Origin: Glandiceps talaboti
Taxonomy: Eukaryota > Hemichordata > Enteropneusta > Spengelidae
Assembly: GCF_964340395.1 (NCBI RefSeq)
Contig: NC_135553.1
Span: 16,783,501 to 16,847,500 of the forward strand
Length of the DNA stretch: 64,000 nt
Direction of reading: 5' to 3'
The stretch's first letter is position 1. Each line of letters opens with the position of its first letter. Shown in pieces: positions 13,901-24,149 of this stretch. The position numbers were made by a program, and so were the translations under genes. Below the pieces are notes generated by a model. The model was not told the DNA's origin, made no database searches, and saw only the letters and a list, made by a program, of their open reading frames with translations.

Positions 13901-16900
13901 GCCTACATTATTTTAGCTGTAAGTTGTCTGAGAGTGTGTATTAAATGTTATGTTACAAGAGTGAAACACCAAGCCAACATCATTTTAGCTGTAAGTTGTC
14001 TGAGGGTGTGTATTAAATTTCATGATGTCACATGAGTGAAACACAAAGCCTACATTATTTTAGCTGTAAGTTGTCTGAGGGTGTGTATTAAATGTCATGT
14101 TCCATGAGTGAAACACCAAGCCTACATCATTTTAGCTGTAAGTTGTCCAAGGGTGCGTGAGTGAAACACCAAGCCTATATCATTTTAGCTGTAATACTTA
14201 GTGCTCTAATGATGTCACTATCTGCAAATGTTACTATACTTGTTGTCAAGACGTCTTTTAATATAATCATCAAGTATTATTTCAAAAAGACCAAGAATTA
14301 CCTCTCAATTTAGGTAGGAAACAATGTGTGTAAACCCTATATTTTGCTTCTTATGACTCGTGCATGCATGTTCCAGAAAATATTGCTTTCTCCAAAGAGA
14401 TATTGCTTACACGGTTATTGTTTTGTATATAGTCTACGAAAGCAACTGAATATATGTATACTGCCTTGAAATTTTTATTCTAATTAATCTTAAGTTTACC
14501 CCTCTTATTAAATTTGAAACAACATCTTTGCAAACAACAAAGTATCATTCTGTCAGACCCAGTTTCGACACTGACAAAGAACAAGTGATTTGTTCAAAAT
14601 TTGTCCATTTCAAAATCAAACATGAAAGAAGAGAACTTGTGTATGAGGAACATGTCAAACATATCAACTTGTGTATGAGGAACACAGCACATGTACATGT
14701 ATGTCAAACATAGCAACTTGTGTGTGAGGAACACAGCACATGTATGTCAAACATAGCAACTTGTGTATGAGGAACACAGCACATGTATGTAAAACATACA
14801 TGTAGCAACTTGTGTATGAGGAACACAGCACATGTACTAGTATGTCAAACATAGCAACTTGTGTGTGAGGAACACAGCACATGTATGTCAAACACAGCAA
14901 TTTGTGTATGAGGAACACAGCACACATGTATGTAATAGCAACTTGTCTGAGGAACACAGCACACGTCTGTCAAACATATCAACTTCACACTCCTCTCCAT
15001 CAACTCAAACAACAAACTACAAAGTTACAACTGATTCTTTTTCTTAAATTTTATTCATTATACATCATTCAAATTGTAATACATAAATTGCAGAACAAAT
15101 ACTCACAAAATTCTGTGTATAAATTTAAATCTGTTTCTTTCAATGTCTTCCCACTAAATACTCATATAGGATGATTTTGACATTGAACACCACAATCTAT
15201 TTGTGGTAACAATTAGAGCAACAAAAAATTATACAATTTTAGCATTAATTAAAAAATCAAAATAATAACTCCTGTCTGTTTCAGTGATAAACATAAACTT
15301 GTAACCAAAACCTGCTCATCACAAAATTATGAGACAAACTTTTTTTCTGTCAAAATTATGGGTATATTTCAAAATATAGAATTTCAACAATTCTTATGAA
15401 TGATAGGTCCAAAAATTAAAAGATACTTTTTTTTTGTTTTATGTTCTTGCTTTTTGATTTGTTCATCTTTACTGTCAAATTAAATGTGAATAACACTTTC
15501 ACAATAGCATATTTCCAGTCAGTCTCTGCAATGTTAGGCAGTCATTACACAAGTACAAAAAGTAATAGTATTATCTGTAACGCAGTACATTTAATGTGTG
15601 CTATTCAAAACAAAATACATCTAAAAAGGTTAGTTAATCTACATGTACTCTAAGTGCTTCATTCCTTTGAAAATGTTTGCAATATAGGGTAAAATATTTT
15701 TGTTTATTTTTCATACCAACTTTTTTTTATGTTGCCGGTACATTAATTATGTTCACTAATATGCAGCATGTTTCTTTCCTAAATCATATTTTTTGCATAG
15801 CAAAGTAGAACTTGATACAGGTGAACCAGCTGACAGTAGGTAAATCACTGGTGTTTGGAGTAAAGACTCTTTTGCAAAGGTAGAAGTAAGATAAATGTCA
15901 CTGTGTGTAAAATCTAACTTTGAGATGTTCATACATGTATGTTACTTTTTATGGAAATGTGTTACCACTATCCAGCCAACATATATTTAACATGTTATAT
16001 TGTCCCTCTTCAGGTCAAGTTCTTGTAATAATGGCTGTGGCGGAATTAGGGTAAAAAATTGTGTGATATGACTGGACAGTGACAATGTTTAGTTTTTCCA
16101 CATGGCAGTTGTTTGTCGGTTCATTGATGCTGTACTTATATATTGCCAATAGCAAAGTTTCTGATGACTTCCGGGGCAGCAGCATCAAATCCTGCCATAT
16201 CCATCATTCCTGCATCACTGGGATCGGCAATAGTGAATCCAGTTGAAGTCATACCACAGACTATCAATTTAGCAGGTATGTCCATCTTCTCACGGTACTT
16301 TCGTAAAGCTTGAAACGGGTGCATTTCACCAAACCAGGTTTCACAATCAGTGTATACAATAAAGACATCAATCGGTATGTTCTTCTCTAGTGCATGAATC
16401 ATTGGTAATGCACAGTCTGTTGCACCCATAGGAATACGTACCATCTCTGTAAGGACATCGTCTAGTTTCATGTTTGCGTTGATGTTGATGGGTACCATTT
16501 TATGTGAGAAGGCCACCATGTGATAGTTGGCTTCAGTCTTAGCTGTTGTCATTGCCATAGCTGCTGCACCAGTGTGGGCTGATACAGTCCTTGCACCCAT
16601 TATAGGACTACTCATGGAACCACTGACATCCAAGGCTAACATAAAACGTTGACCAGTTGGCTCCACATTCTTAAATGATTTATAAAAGGCAGCATCTAAT
16701 GCATTGCAGACCTCCATATTGACATCCCATTTTAGCTTGCCTTTGTCACCCCGACCAGTTCGGTATGTCGACAATGCTATCAACACACTGAAAGGGTGGA
16801 TACGAGAACTCTTTATCAATACATCATTTTGCAACCTAGCTAAAACTGTGCTTAGTTCATCACTATCTGACTTCAGTAGATCGATAGAAGACATCTTTCC

Positions 16901-18400
16901 CAGGTTTCTTAACATGGCAGTCATGGGCATCTCTTGTAGCAATGCTTTCCAGATCTGACTTGATTTCAAAAACTCTGTTGGAATGTGTTCTCTTACAAGT
17001 CGATGTTTCTCTATTAACTGCACCATTTGCTGTTCATCTTTAGTGACTTTTGCTTCTTCGACAGCAGATAGAAATTCGATGACATCAGAGACTTCTTTCT
17101 TTTCTGCCTCATCAGTGTCAGCATCACCACCATCATCAGTTTCCTTGCAATATTCTTCTTTGGTGACCTTTAACCCTTTGATAACATACTTAAATACTGC
17201 TGCAGTAGCCTTCTTGTGGGGTTTGATGTGGGCCAATCTTAGCACATCTCTGTGTGTCCAGCCATTACGGTTTCTGTACTTTGTTACTGCCAAAGCAAGC
17301 TGTTTGCCATTTTTTCTCTTGTACCAATTTTGTATCGCTGTACGATGTGCACGTCCCCAACCCGTCCCTTTACTTAGGCTCTCGCTGAACTCAATAAATG
17401 AAAATAGATGAGTTGGAATTCGGCAGACATCATTGAGGACATTATATGCTGCTCTTTTTGCCTTCTTGTTGGAATCTCTGGCACATAAAGCAAGAGCAAA
17501 GATGATTGGGTTTTGCTTTGCTGCTCGTCCTTGTACACTGAAAGTCTTAATTTCTTCAACCACTTTCTCACCATCTCCATTTTCAATCATTCTTTGGATG
17601 CATTCAGCATTTTGCCGACCCAGTTCCTTCTCACCGATGTAAAATGTGCCACCTTCAGATCCCAAACATAGGAATCGCCGTAGCCTGTTCATGTCAGAGA
17701 CCTCCCATACATAGCCGCCAGCACTGTTCACTACTTGGTCGACTCTCGCCTTCTTTGATTGGTGAGTTGAACTTGAGGTGTCCATTGCTGCAGCAGAACT
17801 CGAACTACTACTGTCGGCTCCGCGAGCGCCAGTCAAGTAATTCCACACACCACTTAGAGCTTCCGACATCGACTGTCCCACTATTCACTTGATGTTCTTG
17901 AAACCAGAGAACTGCCAAATAAAGGAATGGATGGTCACCATTGACTTATTTAAACGTTCGGTGATTTTGCTTGTTCAGCAATACGTCATTCACTCACTGT
18001 CTATTTATAGCCTAGAAAGCGCTGAGCTCGCGGAAGCTGACGCTTCCATTTAGAAAGTTGTGCAAGAGTCGTCGGAGTGTTGCTGAAATCAGCATTTCCC
18101 ATTTTCGACGATTGCACAGAGACGAAAATAAGACAATATATAGAAAAGGAGACATTTCGAAATAACACATTCTTTAAGTTTTACAAATGTGTATAGAGTA
18201 GTGTCAGCAGTGTGACATTGTAATTTGTATTGACAACAGGAAGTAACACAAACACTAGCTACGACTACAGATAGTTTTCATTTCTGATCGTTCATTTTCT
18301 CTGTCGACATGATACTCACCTTAAATTGGGGATATTTTTCGATAAATTCTGTTACAGACTTTACTGGTTTGAACACGGTATCATCACAAACGAGTGGCAT
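7967..18400 (-). CDS. NTAN1: NTAN1, protein N-terminal asparagine amidohydrolase, complete, 10 exons
   Basis: NTAN1 deamidates N-terminal Asn to Asp, feeding proteins into the Arg/N-degron pathway. Coding exons on the - strand: 18320-18400, 13244-13346, 12635-12700, 11552-11657, 10993-11066, 10034-10087, 9758-9811, 9113-9216, 8613-8726, 7967-8143 (stop TAA). They total 933 nt, or 310 residues, the human length. All phases join. Visible family blocks are the start MPLVCDD, GSEDATTCHITVLRHTG with the catalytic Cys at residue 75, CLSHCDG, LHLVGGFADD, IIYGVGVNVKTGE, QLRIGPYQYRPWPDARFWL and LSTSPLVEPP. The start ATG was chosen because it aligns with the human MPLL start and precedes a GTGAGT donor in phase. 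Intron 1 (4973 bp) contains the Ro60 gene. The exon 10 acceptor is tandemly repeated. Confidence 0.93.
8104..8266 (-). repeat. triplicated splice-acceptor segment of NTAN1 exon 10
   Basis: A ~52-58 bp unit occurs three times in tandem. It contains the polypyrimidine tract, TTACAG acceptor and start of exon 10 (TACCTGTCAACATC through GTAGAACCACCTAAC). The copy nearest the coding body (8104-8161) supplies the real exon start. The middle copy (8162-8212) keeps a complete TTTCTTACAG acceptor. The distal copy (8213-8266) has lost the AG. Use of the middle acceptor would hit an in-frame TGA after 13 codons. Confidence 0.85.
8745..8820 (-). repeat. dispersed repeat shared by two NTAN1 introns
   Basis: Read on the - strand, this segment (CAAATTTTGG, then AGAAATTGTGTGCATCAGT, then CGTCAAATT) matches 10590-10660 on the + strand. 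It lies just upstream of the exon 9 acceptor. The element type is unknown. Confidence 0.6.
8829..9000. mobile_element. fold-back MITE, GTGCAAGTGTGGCGTAC family, copy 2
   Basis: It begins ACAGAATCCCATTCCACGTG and ends CATGTCATGGGGTTCTGT. Internally, AGCACTCATGCAAATACCCC matches the inverted half of the family. It lies in the NTAN1 intron between exons 8 and 9. Confidence 0.65.
9345..9480 (-). repeat. retroelement 3' tail with (ATT)n, antisense
   Basis: On the - strand the segment ends TGCAATAAAGTTATAATAATAATAAT. This resembles a LINE or SINE 3' end with a microsatellite tail. A similar tail, TGCAAAATAAAGATTATTATT, occurs on the + strand near 4060, and another near 42860. No coding part remains. 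Confidence 0.4.
10590..10856 (+). repeat. dispersed repeat followed by three 63-bp tandem units, NTAN1 intron
   Basis: Three copies of a 63 bp unit (GACTCTACACTCAGACCACT, GAGCTCTACGATAGC, TGGGATACCCTTGCAAATTG) run from about 10668 to 10856. Because 63 is a multiple of three, both strands stay open (about 95 codons each). I regard these as repeat artefacts. The left flank (10590-10660) is the repeat also found at 8745-8820. Confidence 0.8.
11822..11936. mobile_element. fold-back element, CTTCATTCAGC family, copy 1
   Basis: The left end CTTCATTCGGCATGAAGACT and right end ATTTTCCTTTGCTGAGTGAAG are inverted relatives, with inner blocks TCGTAACCTGAGAG and CCCTTAGGTCACTC. Better copies are at 33974-34088 and 47817-47936. 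It lies in NTAN1 intron 3. Confidence 0.55.
13548..14198. mobile_element. mariner-like MITE with terminal unit expanded into a ~70 bp satellite
   Basis: The left end is AGCTACAAAATATTATGTAGG and the right end is ATCATTTTAGCTG. In between, a ~70 bp unit (GTTGTCTGAGGGTGTG, TGAGTGAAACACCAAGCCT, CATTTTAGCTGTAA) repeats five to six times from about 13780. The repeat unit contains the terminal inverted repeat itself. A copy with a shorter array lies at 54227-54716 in the opposite orientation, bounded by TA. It sits in NTAN1 intron 1, downstream of Ro60. Confidence 0.75.
14635..14985. repeat. minisatellite, ~43 bp unit
   Basis: Seven to eight units of AACTTGTGTATGAGGAACAC plus AGCACATGTATGTCAAACAT lie in NTAN1 intron 1. 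Open frames on both strands through it are repeat artefacts. Confidence 0.85.
15703..15708 (-). promoter_or_regulatory. candidate Ro60 polyadenylation signal (AATAAA)
   Basis: On the - strand AATAAA lies about 430 bases past the Ro60 stop codon, in AT-rich DNA. It is the best-placed canonical hexamer I noticed. If it is used, the Ro60 transcript ends inside NTAN1 intron 1 and stays clear of NTAN1 exon 2. Confidence 0.3.
16136..17869 (-). CDS. RO60: 60 kDa Ro/SS-A ribonucleoprotein, intronless coding region nested in NTAN1
   Basis: Ro60 is a ring-shaped protein that binds Y RNAs and misfolded small RNAs. The ATG at 17869 opens 577 codons to TAA; an in-frame TGA lies a few codons upstream. After a Ser-rich N-terminal extension (SSSSSS at about residues 20-25), family blocks follow in order: GGYVWEVSDMNRLRRFLCLG, VCRIPTHLFSFI, LALAVTKYRNRNGWTH, RLVREHIPT, WKALLQEMP and LRNLGKM (TROVE/HEAT ring). 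A vWA domain comes next, with an intact MIDAS: DVSGS at about 414, GATD at about 483, TDCET at about 507. The end is KLIVCGMTSTGFTIADP. Length is slightly above human (538). The whole coding region is one exon inside NTAN1 intron 1, on the same strand. TTTATTTGGCAG just upstream (AG at 17912-17913) could be a 5' UTR intron acceptor. Confidence 0.95.
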   Translation of the reverse strand: MSEALSGVWNYLTGARGADSSSSSSAAAMDTSSSTHQSKKARVDQVVNSAGGYVWEVSDMNRLRRFLCLGSEGGTFYIGEKELGRQNAECIQRMIENGDGEKVVEEIKTFSVQGRAAKQNPIIFALALCARDSNKKAKRAAYNVLNDVCRIPTHLFSFIEFSESLSKGTGWGRAHRTAIQNWYKRKNGKQLALAVTKYRNRNGWTHRDVLRLAHIKPHKKATAAVFKYVIKGLKVTKEEYCKETDDGGDADTDEAEKKEVSDVIEFLSAVEEAKVTKDEQQMVQLIEKHRLVREHIPTEFLKSSQIWKALLQEMPMTAMLRNLGKMSSIDLLKSDSDELSTVLARLQNDVLIKSSRIHPFSVLIALSTYRTGRGDKGKLKWDVNMEVCNALDAAFYKSFKNVEPTGQRFMLALDVSGSMSSPIMGARTVSAHTGAAAMAMTTAKTEANYHMVAFSHKMVPININANMKLDDVLTEMVRIPMGATDCALPMIHALEKNIPIDVFIVYTDCETWFGEMHPFQALRKYREKMDIPAKLIVCGMTSTGFTIADPSDAGMMDMAGFDAAAPEVIRNFAIGNI

Positions 18401-18557
18401 TTCCACTAGGTCACTCCCTCCTAGAAACAAATGGCGGGGTGCATGGAATATGGGGAGTGAAGATATAACAAACATTCGAGCAAGGGTCAAAAGTTGGATG
18501 GCGCATACCGTTTATCATTCTAGTCATGGTAGTTAGTATTTACCTGGGAAAGCAAGC

Positions 18558-18606
<49 letters not shown>
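18558..18606. repeat. (ATTG)n microsatellite
   Basis: About twelve perfect ATTG units lie upstream of NTAN1 exon 1. A related but longer array is at 30368-30462. Confidence 0.95.
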
Positions 18607-18607
<1 letters not shown>

Positions 18608-18694
18608 TTTGTTAAATATAACTTTGTGTGTGTGTGTATGTGTGATATTGATCAATATTGAGTGATTGCTTTTTTTTTGTAGTGATATATTATA

Positions 18695-19060
18695 AAACTT
18701 TTTCCTGGCTAGTTTTCTCTTTCGCTTGTATATAATTCTCTCTTGTGTAATATTGACTAAATAAAGACATCTTGTCCATTCCTCTCCTCTTATCTAAATT
18801 AAAACACACCTAATGTGCAAACTCGTCCTCTTTCTTCCTTGTATGTGCATGGCTGATCGAGTAATTGCTGGGAGTGATAATTTAAGAGATAAAGCAGAGT
18901 GTTAATGTAACCGATCTCTTACCAATTATAAAATTATGGGTGTTTTAATTTAGATAAGAGGAGAAGAATTGACAAAATGTCTTTATTTAGTCAATAAAGA
19001 GATTATAATATACAGCTGAAAGTGAGAAAACTGGCCAGGGAAAGAAGGAAAAAAGTTTTA
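18695..19060. mobile_element. fold-back element with ~110 bp inverted arms
   Basis: The left arm CCTGGCTAGTTTTCTC...TTGACTAAATAAAGACAT...CTCCTCTTATCTAAATTAAA reappears inverted on the right, ending GAGAAAACTGGCCAGG. The loop is about 120 bp. No target duplication was identified and it is non-coding. It lies between the divergent NTAN1 and CMAS-A genes. Confidence 0.75.
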
Positions 19061-19384
19061 GGTGGTTTTGTTCTAAATGCATTCAAAGAAGTTTCATGTT
19101 GAACTAACTCTGAAAACATCACAGTCACATGTGAGCTAAGTAATAAGCTCATTCTCTTTGTAACCAGATGATATAAACAAAAGTATTGGCAGCTTTACCA
19201 TGAGGGCGCTATGACTCGACCTAACTGAACTGAGGAGGACCAACTGAGGAACCCTGGGACTTGACCTTGGACAGTAAGAATGGTCAGAGAATGGTGGTCA
19301 TGACACAAAATAATGGCGTTATTAGATATTTACGAATATTAAAAAAAAAACTTCATATCGTCGCAGGTGTTTGCACTGAAAAAC

Positions 19385-19604
19385 CACAGGGGCGTGTATT
19401 ATTGCTTAGATTTCCGTTTTCTTAGGAAAATATCATACGAATCTTGCTGCTACAAATGTATCGATCTATAGTACTACGTATCATATACGTATACTACTAC
19501 TCTCTTTCCCTGTACCATGTAAAGGTAGAAATATTCAAAAGGTTGTTATATTTAGTCTGTATACCTGGAAAACAACAATCTATGCAATATTACACGCCCC
19601 TGTG
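19385..19604. mobile_element. hAT-type MITE with perfect 8-bp target duplication
   Basis: The inverted ends are CACAGGGGCGTGTA and TACACGCCCCTGTG. The flanks are an exact direct repeat TGAAAAAC (19377-19384 and 19605-19612). Eight-base target duplications and CAGGGG-type ends are characteristic of hAT elements. At 220 bp with no transposase it is non-autonomous. Confidence 0.85.
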
Positions 19605-19612
19605 TGAAAAAC

Positions 19613-21092
19613 GATCGTTACAGCGAATGTTTACATAAGGATGTTTTCTATCCCTGGTTAGTCAAGTTCTTATTGCTGAATATATTCACTCTCTTTATTG
19701 ATCAACGAACTATATGTACATATCGACCCGGGGGCATATCACCAAATTGCTTCCCTGTACAATCCAACTCTAGTAGTTTCAGGGTAGACAAACGAGACAA
19801 AACAACCATGTGGCTAAAGGACTTTTGACATATACTACTAAAATAGAGAAGATGTGACGTATAATTACATACAGAAACAAACAAACAAACAAACAAATCA
19901 GAGGGAGGTAAGAAGAGTGAGAAAAGAATTTACGTTTCAAATGTTAGTAGTCAAAAGATCTACTCTATTACTATCTCCTATAGTATAGATAACATAAGTA
20001 GTTATTTCCCTTGTTTAAAATCTTGATATAAGTTCAATTCTCTACTTTTGAGTAAGAGTTCTTCTTATGTGTATGTATAAATGTCATGATGGTGGTGACT
20101 GATCTAATTTCTTGTCGTTGTTGGCGCTTGACGCACATTCGAACCACCTTGACCTGCAGGAATACGTGCAGATGTCCCTACTTGACCTTACATAACTGAG
20201 ATGTCAAGCATACGGCTGTCACTGTGAAGGATGGACAACAAATTAATACATGTTCCGTGATAGTAAGAATAACAATTTATTGCCGTGTTTTATACAATAA
20301 CACGCCACGTGGCAAGGCGAACCGGGAGTGCACTCTAGACAATAACTTCACTAGCTCCAGAAGTATGCACTCCGAAGTTTCCGACGTGTCACAAACCTCG
20401 GAACGCACAGTGCTGAGATTATATTACTGAACATGCCACATCGCATTGCGTAGTTCTACGAGCATTTTCAGTAGGAAGGAAATTACGATTCATGCTATAG
20501 TATGACAAGATTATAGTATTGTAAGATTGACGCTAAACGTTATGATTTCTACCGTTGTTCTATTAAATTTATCGAATCACAAACTATTAATCTCTATCCA
20601 GACTGAGACTGCGTGCACAGAATAATGTAATAGCACTTATGCAGACCGGGCGATAAAACAGTTTAATAGCATTCGTCCCTAGTACTGTCAGATTTTACAA
20701 TACAGGGGTATTAGATTTAGATATGCCAACAGGAGGTTTGGAAAGCTGATAAAACATTGCCAGCTTACTTGAAAATAGAGGATCTAACGTTTAATAAAAG
20801 AACACAGTAAGAACTATGGCATTGCCCTTTATATAGATCTCTAAAAATTTATAAGAAAATACAGTTTTCCCTTCAAAAATATATATAAATTTGGAGCTGG
20901 TTGATGTAACTTTAGAAATCTATGTAAGTAGGTAGGTAATTCTAATAATTGCTTAATCATTCTCGCAAGCCAGAAATTTTTTTCCCGGCTGACGCAACGA
21001 AAAACCCTTTCGGCGTTGGCTGATATAAGACTTGTGATGGCGGTGATGTATGACGATGTCTCTAAAGGCCAATATATACAATGTATAGATAT
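19613..21092. other. intergenic stretch, no gene seen
   Basis: This AT-rich DNA between NTAN1 and CMAS-A has only short frames without recognisable motifs, plus a short (AAAC)n run near 19876-19896. I see no conserved exon. Confidence 0.6.
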
Positions 21093-23177
21093 CAGTACCG
21101 TAGCCTGCGGGGGGGGGCAGGGGGCAGGGGGGCAGCTGCCCCCCCCCCCCCGAGATTTTGGAAAAAAAGCAAGATAAAAGCGACTTTTTGAATACATAGA
21201 GATGTTATTAAAATCGTTATTTACGTGATGATTCCTAGCATGCGCGATTTAAATTGATGGTTCACCAAAGTCAAAAGTGACTGTACACTGACTCCTCGCT
21301 ATGTGTCTTATAACTCTATTGTACGCTGGCTTAACTTTGAATGAAAATGTGTCCAGTTAAAAATTGTAACTTTAAAAATTCTTTGTGCGGGAAAGTACAA
21401 AAGAAGTTCACATGCACTGTGCATTTTCCGCGAGTAATAGTAGTCTTGAAAGTCTCCTTCATTTAAAGATAGCAAGTCGCAATAATGTCAGAGAGTGAAA
21501 CTCCAAAAAAAAAGACGGAAAAAGTCGTTGAACGTGAGGTCGCCTGTTGCATGCAGTGACTCCGAAGATGCACTCGACCTCATTTACACCTTGTTCCTTA
21601 AATTAAAACATTTACTGATAAAACGGCAGACCTCTTTTCGGAATATTTGGTTGCCATGAAAAACTATTAAACTAGGTACGCAATTTAAGATCCACTCTTT
21701 AAAGATCCACTTTCAATAATTGTGTTCGGCGTTGTCTTTCCAAGATTAAAATGTTCTCATTGCACTGACACTAGCGTTATTACGCAATTCATTTTGAAGC
21801 GACTACTAGCTATGGAAAGAATGGCCCTGAATTTGTAAACAGGGCTGTACCTTCGACATCAAAATCCAAACTTCAATTACTTCCATTATAATGACAAGGA
21901 GAATTCAATGAGTTCACCTTGGGTTCCAACATAAAGGAGGGCCATAAAAGTGTTGGGAGTAGGGTAAAGAAAATGATTATTTTGTTGTGTTACTTATTTG
22001 AGAAATCACCATCCAATTTTTTTTACATAAAAGTTTGGTGTTTTTTTTTACTTTGAATGTGATATCTTTTCGGCAATTGAAAGATGTGACATTAGGCCAG
22101 GAAAATGAAAACGTTGTTCAACCTACCCATATATATTTTTTGGTGATGGGCAATATATCCTCATGCGGGCTTCGCATTTGTTTCAAAATTAAGGATATTT
22201 CTTTATATTTTCTGAATAGTAGATGTAACAATATACATTTGAGTCTATTCCAAATTATATAATATCTTATACAGTGGTTTACTTGGCTCTGCTGATGCAT
22301 ACAAGCATGAATTGAGATTAAATTAAGCTGTTGCATATCCAATGTGCACTAAAAAGAATTGAGCAAAAGTTTACGACCATGGGAGTGGGCTGAACAGTCA
22401 TAGGGCCATCAAAGTCTGAAAGTCTTGAAATGTTGTGCTCTTTATTCGGGATTTTTTGGAACCAAATTAAACTTCAGGAGAAGTCATTTACCAAGTGCAC
22501 ATCCGCAAAATATCTTTCAGCTTTGCCACAACAAAATACACTTCCAGATAATATGTAACGTATAGCATAATTGCTTCAATTCTAGTATGTTATTACCATG
22601 CATATTCAAGTATTGTAAGACTTTAAATTATGTCCATGGTTTGATATTTTATGCCTCTAAATGGCCTCCTACACTGTCTTATTTTCATTTTTATCACCTT
22701 TGGAGTTGTCGCTCCAATCAGTAGCAATCAAGGTGATAATTGTCTTTCTCCCAAAACAAGATGGATGTGTCTGGCTAAGTACCTCCCTGTATAGGTTAGA
22801 GCTAATTAGAGACATCTCCGTATGCGTGTGAAATCCACATCCTGTGTAAAGTAATCTCATTCAGAGTATTATTGTTGTTGGCTATAACTGTTACTTTAAT
22901 GTATCATTTTTATATCTCCACTTTAGTGTAGGTGACAGAAGGGGTGGCTAAAATAATGCTTGAGTTTCATTTGGCGGGGCTTAACATTTTTTGAGAAGAG
23001 AGGGTGCAGACAAATTGCATGAGATAGTATCAAGATGACTAGCCTTACATATGATATTATGCAAATGATATGCAAATTTATGTAAATTAGCCACTTTTCT
23101 AAATTTTAAATGCATGATGCGCCAAGACAAAGTTCTGCCCCCCCCCCCCCCGGCAATTTGGTCAGGCTACGGCCCTG
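21093..23177. mobile_element. ~2.1 kb DNA-transposon remnant with CCGTAGCCTG ends
   Basis: The left end CAGTACCGTAGCCTGC is followed by a G-run and GGGGGGCAG. The right end, inverted, reads CAGGGCCGTAGCCTG followed by a C/G-run and GGGGCAGAACT. CAGGG(C)CGTA-type ends suggest hAT. The interior has no transposase frame, only a tiny frame near 21485 (MSESETPKKKTEKVV). No convincing 8 bp duplication was seen, so class and borders are tentative. Confidence 0.5.
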
Positions 23178-24149
23178 CATATTACTAAACAAGTAAGGTC
23201 AAGAAATTGGAAACTTATAATCTATCATGCTGGGGCAATATTAACAGATCATCTTACGACAATGTGAACGTGGGTCACGGACACAGTCACTTTGTATGCA
23301 TGCTAAAGATCTTGAAAGTGAATCTTAAATCTTAATTGCCACGTCATCACATCGTCGTAAACCACATCCTCTTTTACGGCATCATCCAGGACGCACTACC
23401 AGAGTGTACTGCTACATATCTCGTTGCTTTACCAGAAAAATGTGTTCTGGCTTGCTAGAATGCTTCATCCCTGTGAGACTCGCTTCTCTCCTCCTCATCG
23501 CCACAACTAACGATTCATTCACTGCATGGTTGTCAGCAAACTAACACCAATCCATTGAGTTTTTTTGTCTCAATACTTTCAAATGTTTTGAATTTGTTGT
23601 TCGTTTCAAATTTTGTAAAGGAAAATGTCCTCATTTAAAAAAAAATATTCCCAGTTACTAATGATCTCCCTGTATAGGCGTATTGTTCACCAGACTGTTT
23701 GCAACCACTCAGATTCAACTATTTCACAAAAGAGAACACGCTTGTGCTAAAATTTTCTTTATTGAAGTAAAGAGTGAAAAAAACAAAGAGCCTAATTCAT
23801 GGTTGTTAGCAGCAATTATACTGTACTGATATATTCTGATATCTACTGCACAAAGTTGCTAAAATGGGATGTCATCATCGCAATCCAGGGCACAGATTTC
23901 TGCTGACGCAACGAAATGTGAAGGTACGTTTTGGCCTAGTCTTGCTGCTAGACGTTCGGGCTTTCTTTCGATGCTATAACTATAAGCGAACGAAGTTCGC
24001 ATGTGAGGGCCTGCCCGAACACTCGGATGTTCCATCCTCGATAGCGTTGTTCGACGTTCGGCTGTGTGTCGTATTTTATCGGAAGAACATCCGAGGGCTA
24101 GCTGATAGACTAGTTTTGGCCGTATAAAGAGGCCTTTGTTTACGATGAT

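Noticed and set aside
14664-14957. 97-codon frame with CCVPHTQVAMFDI repeats
   Set aside because: Translation of the ~43 bp minisatellite.
17870-17881. Upstream GTG as a Ro60 start (four extra residues)
   Set aside because: Nuclear animal genes start at ATG; the ATG at 17869 is the first in frame after an upstream TGA.
16704-17892. + strand frames of 82-142 codons within the Ro60 gene
   Set aside because: Shadows of the conserved - strand Ro60 frame.
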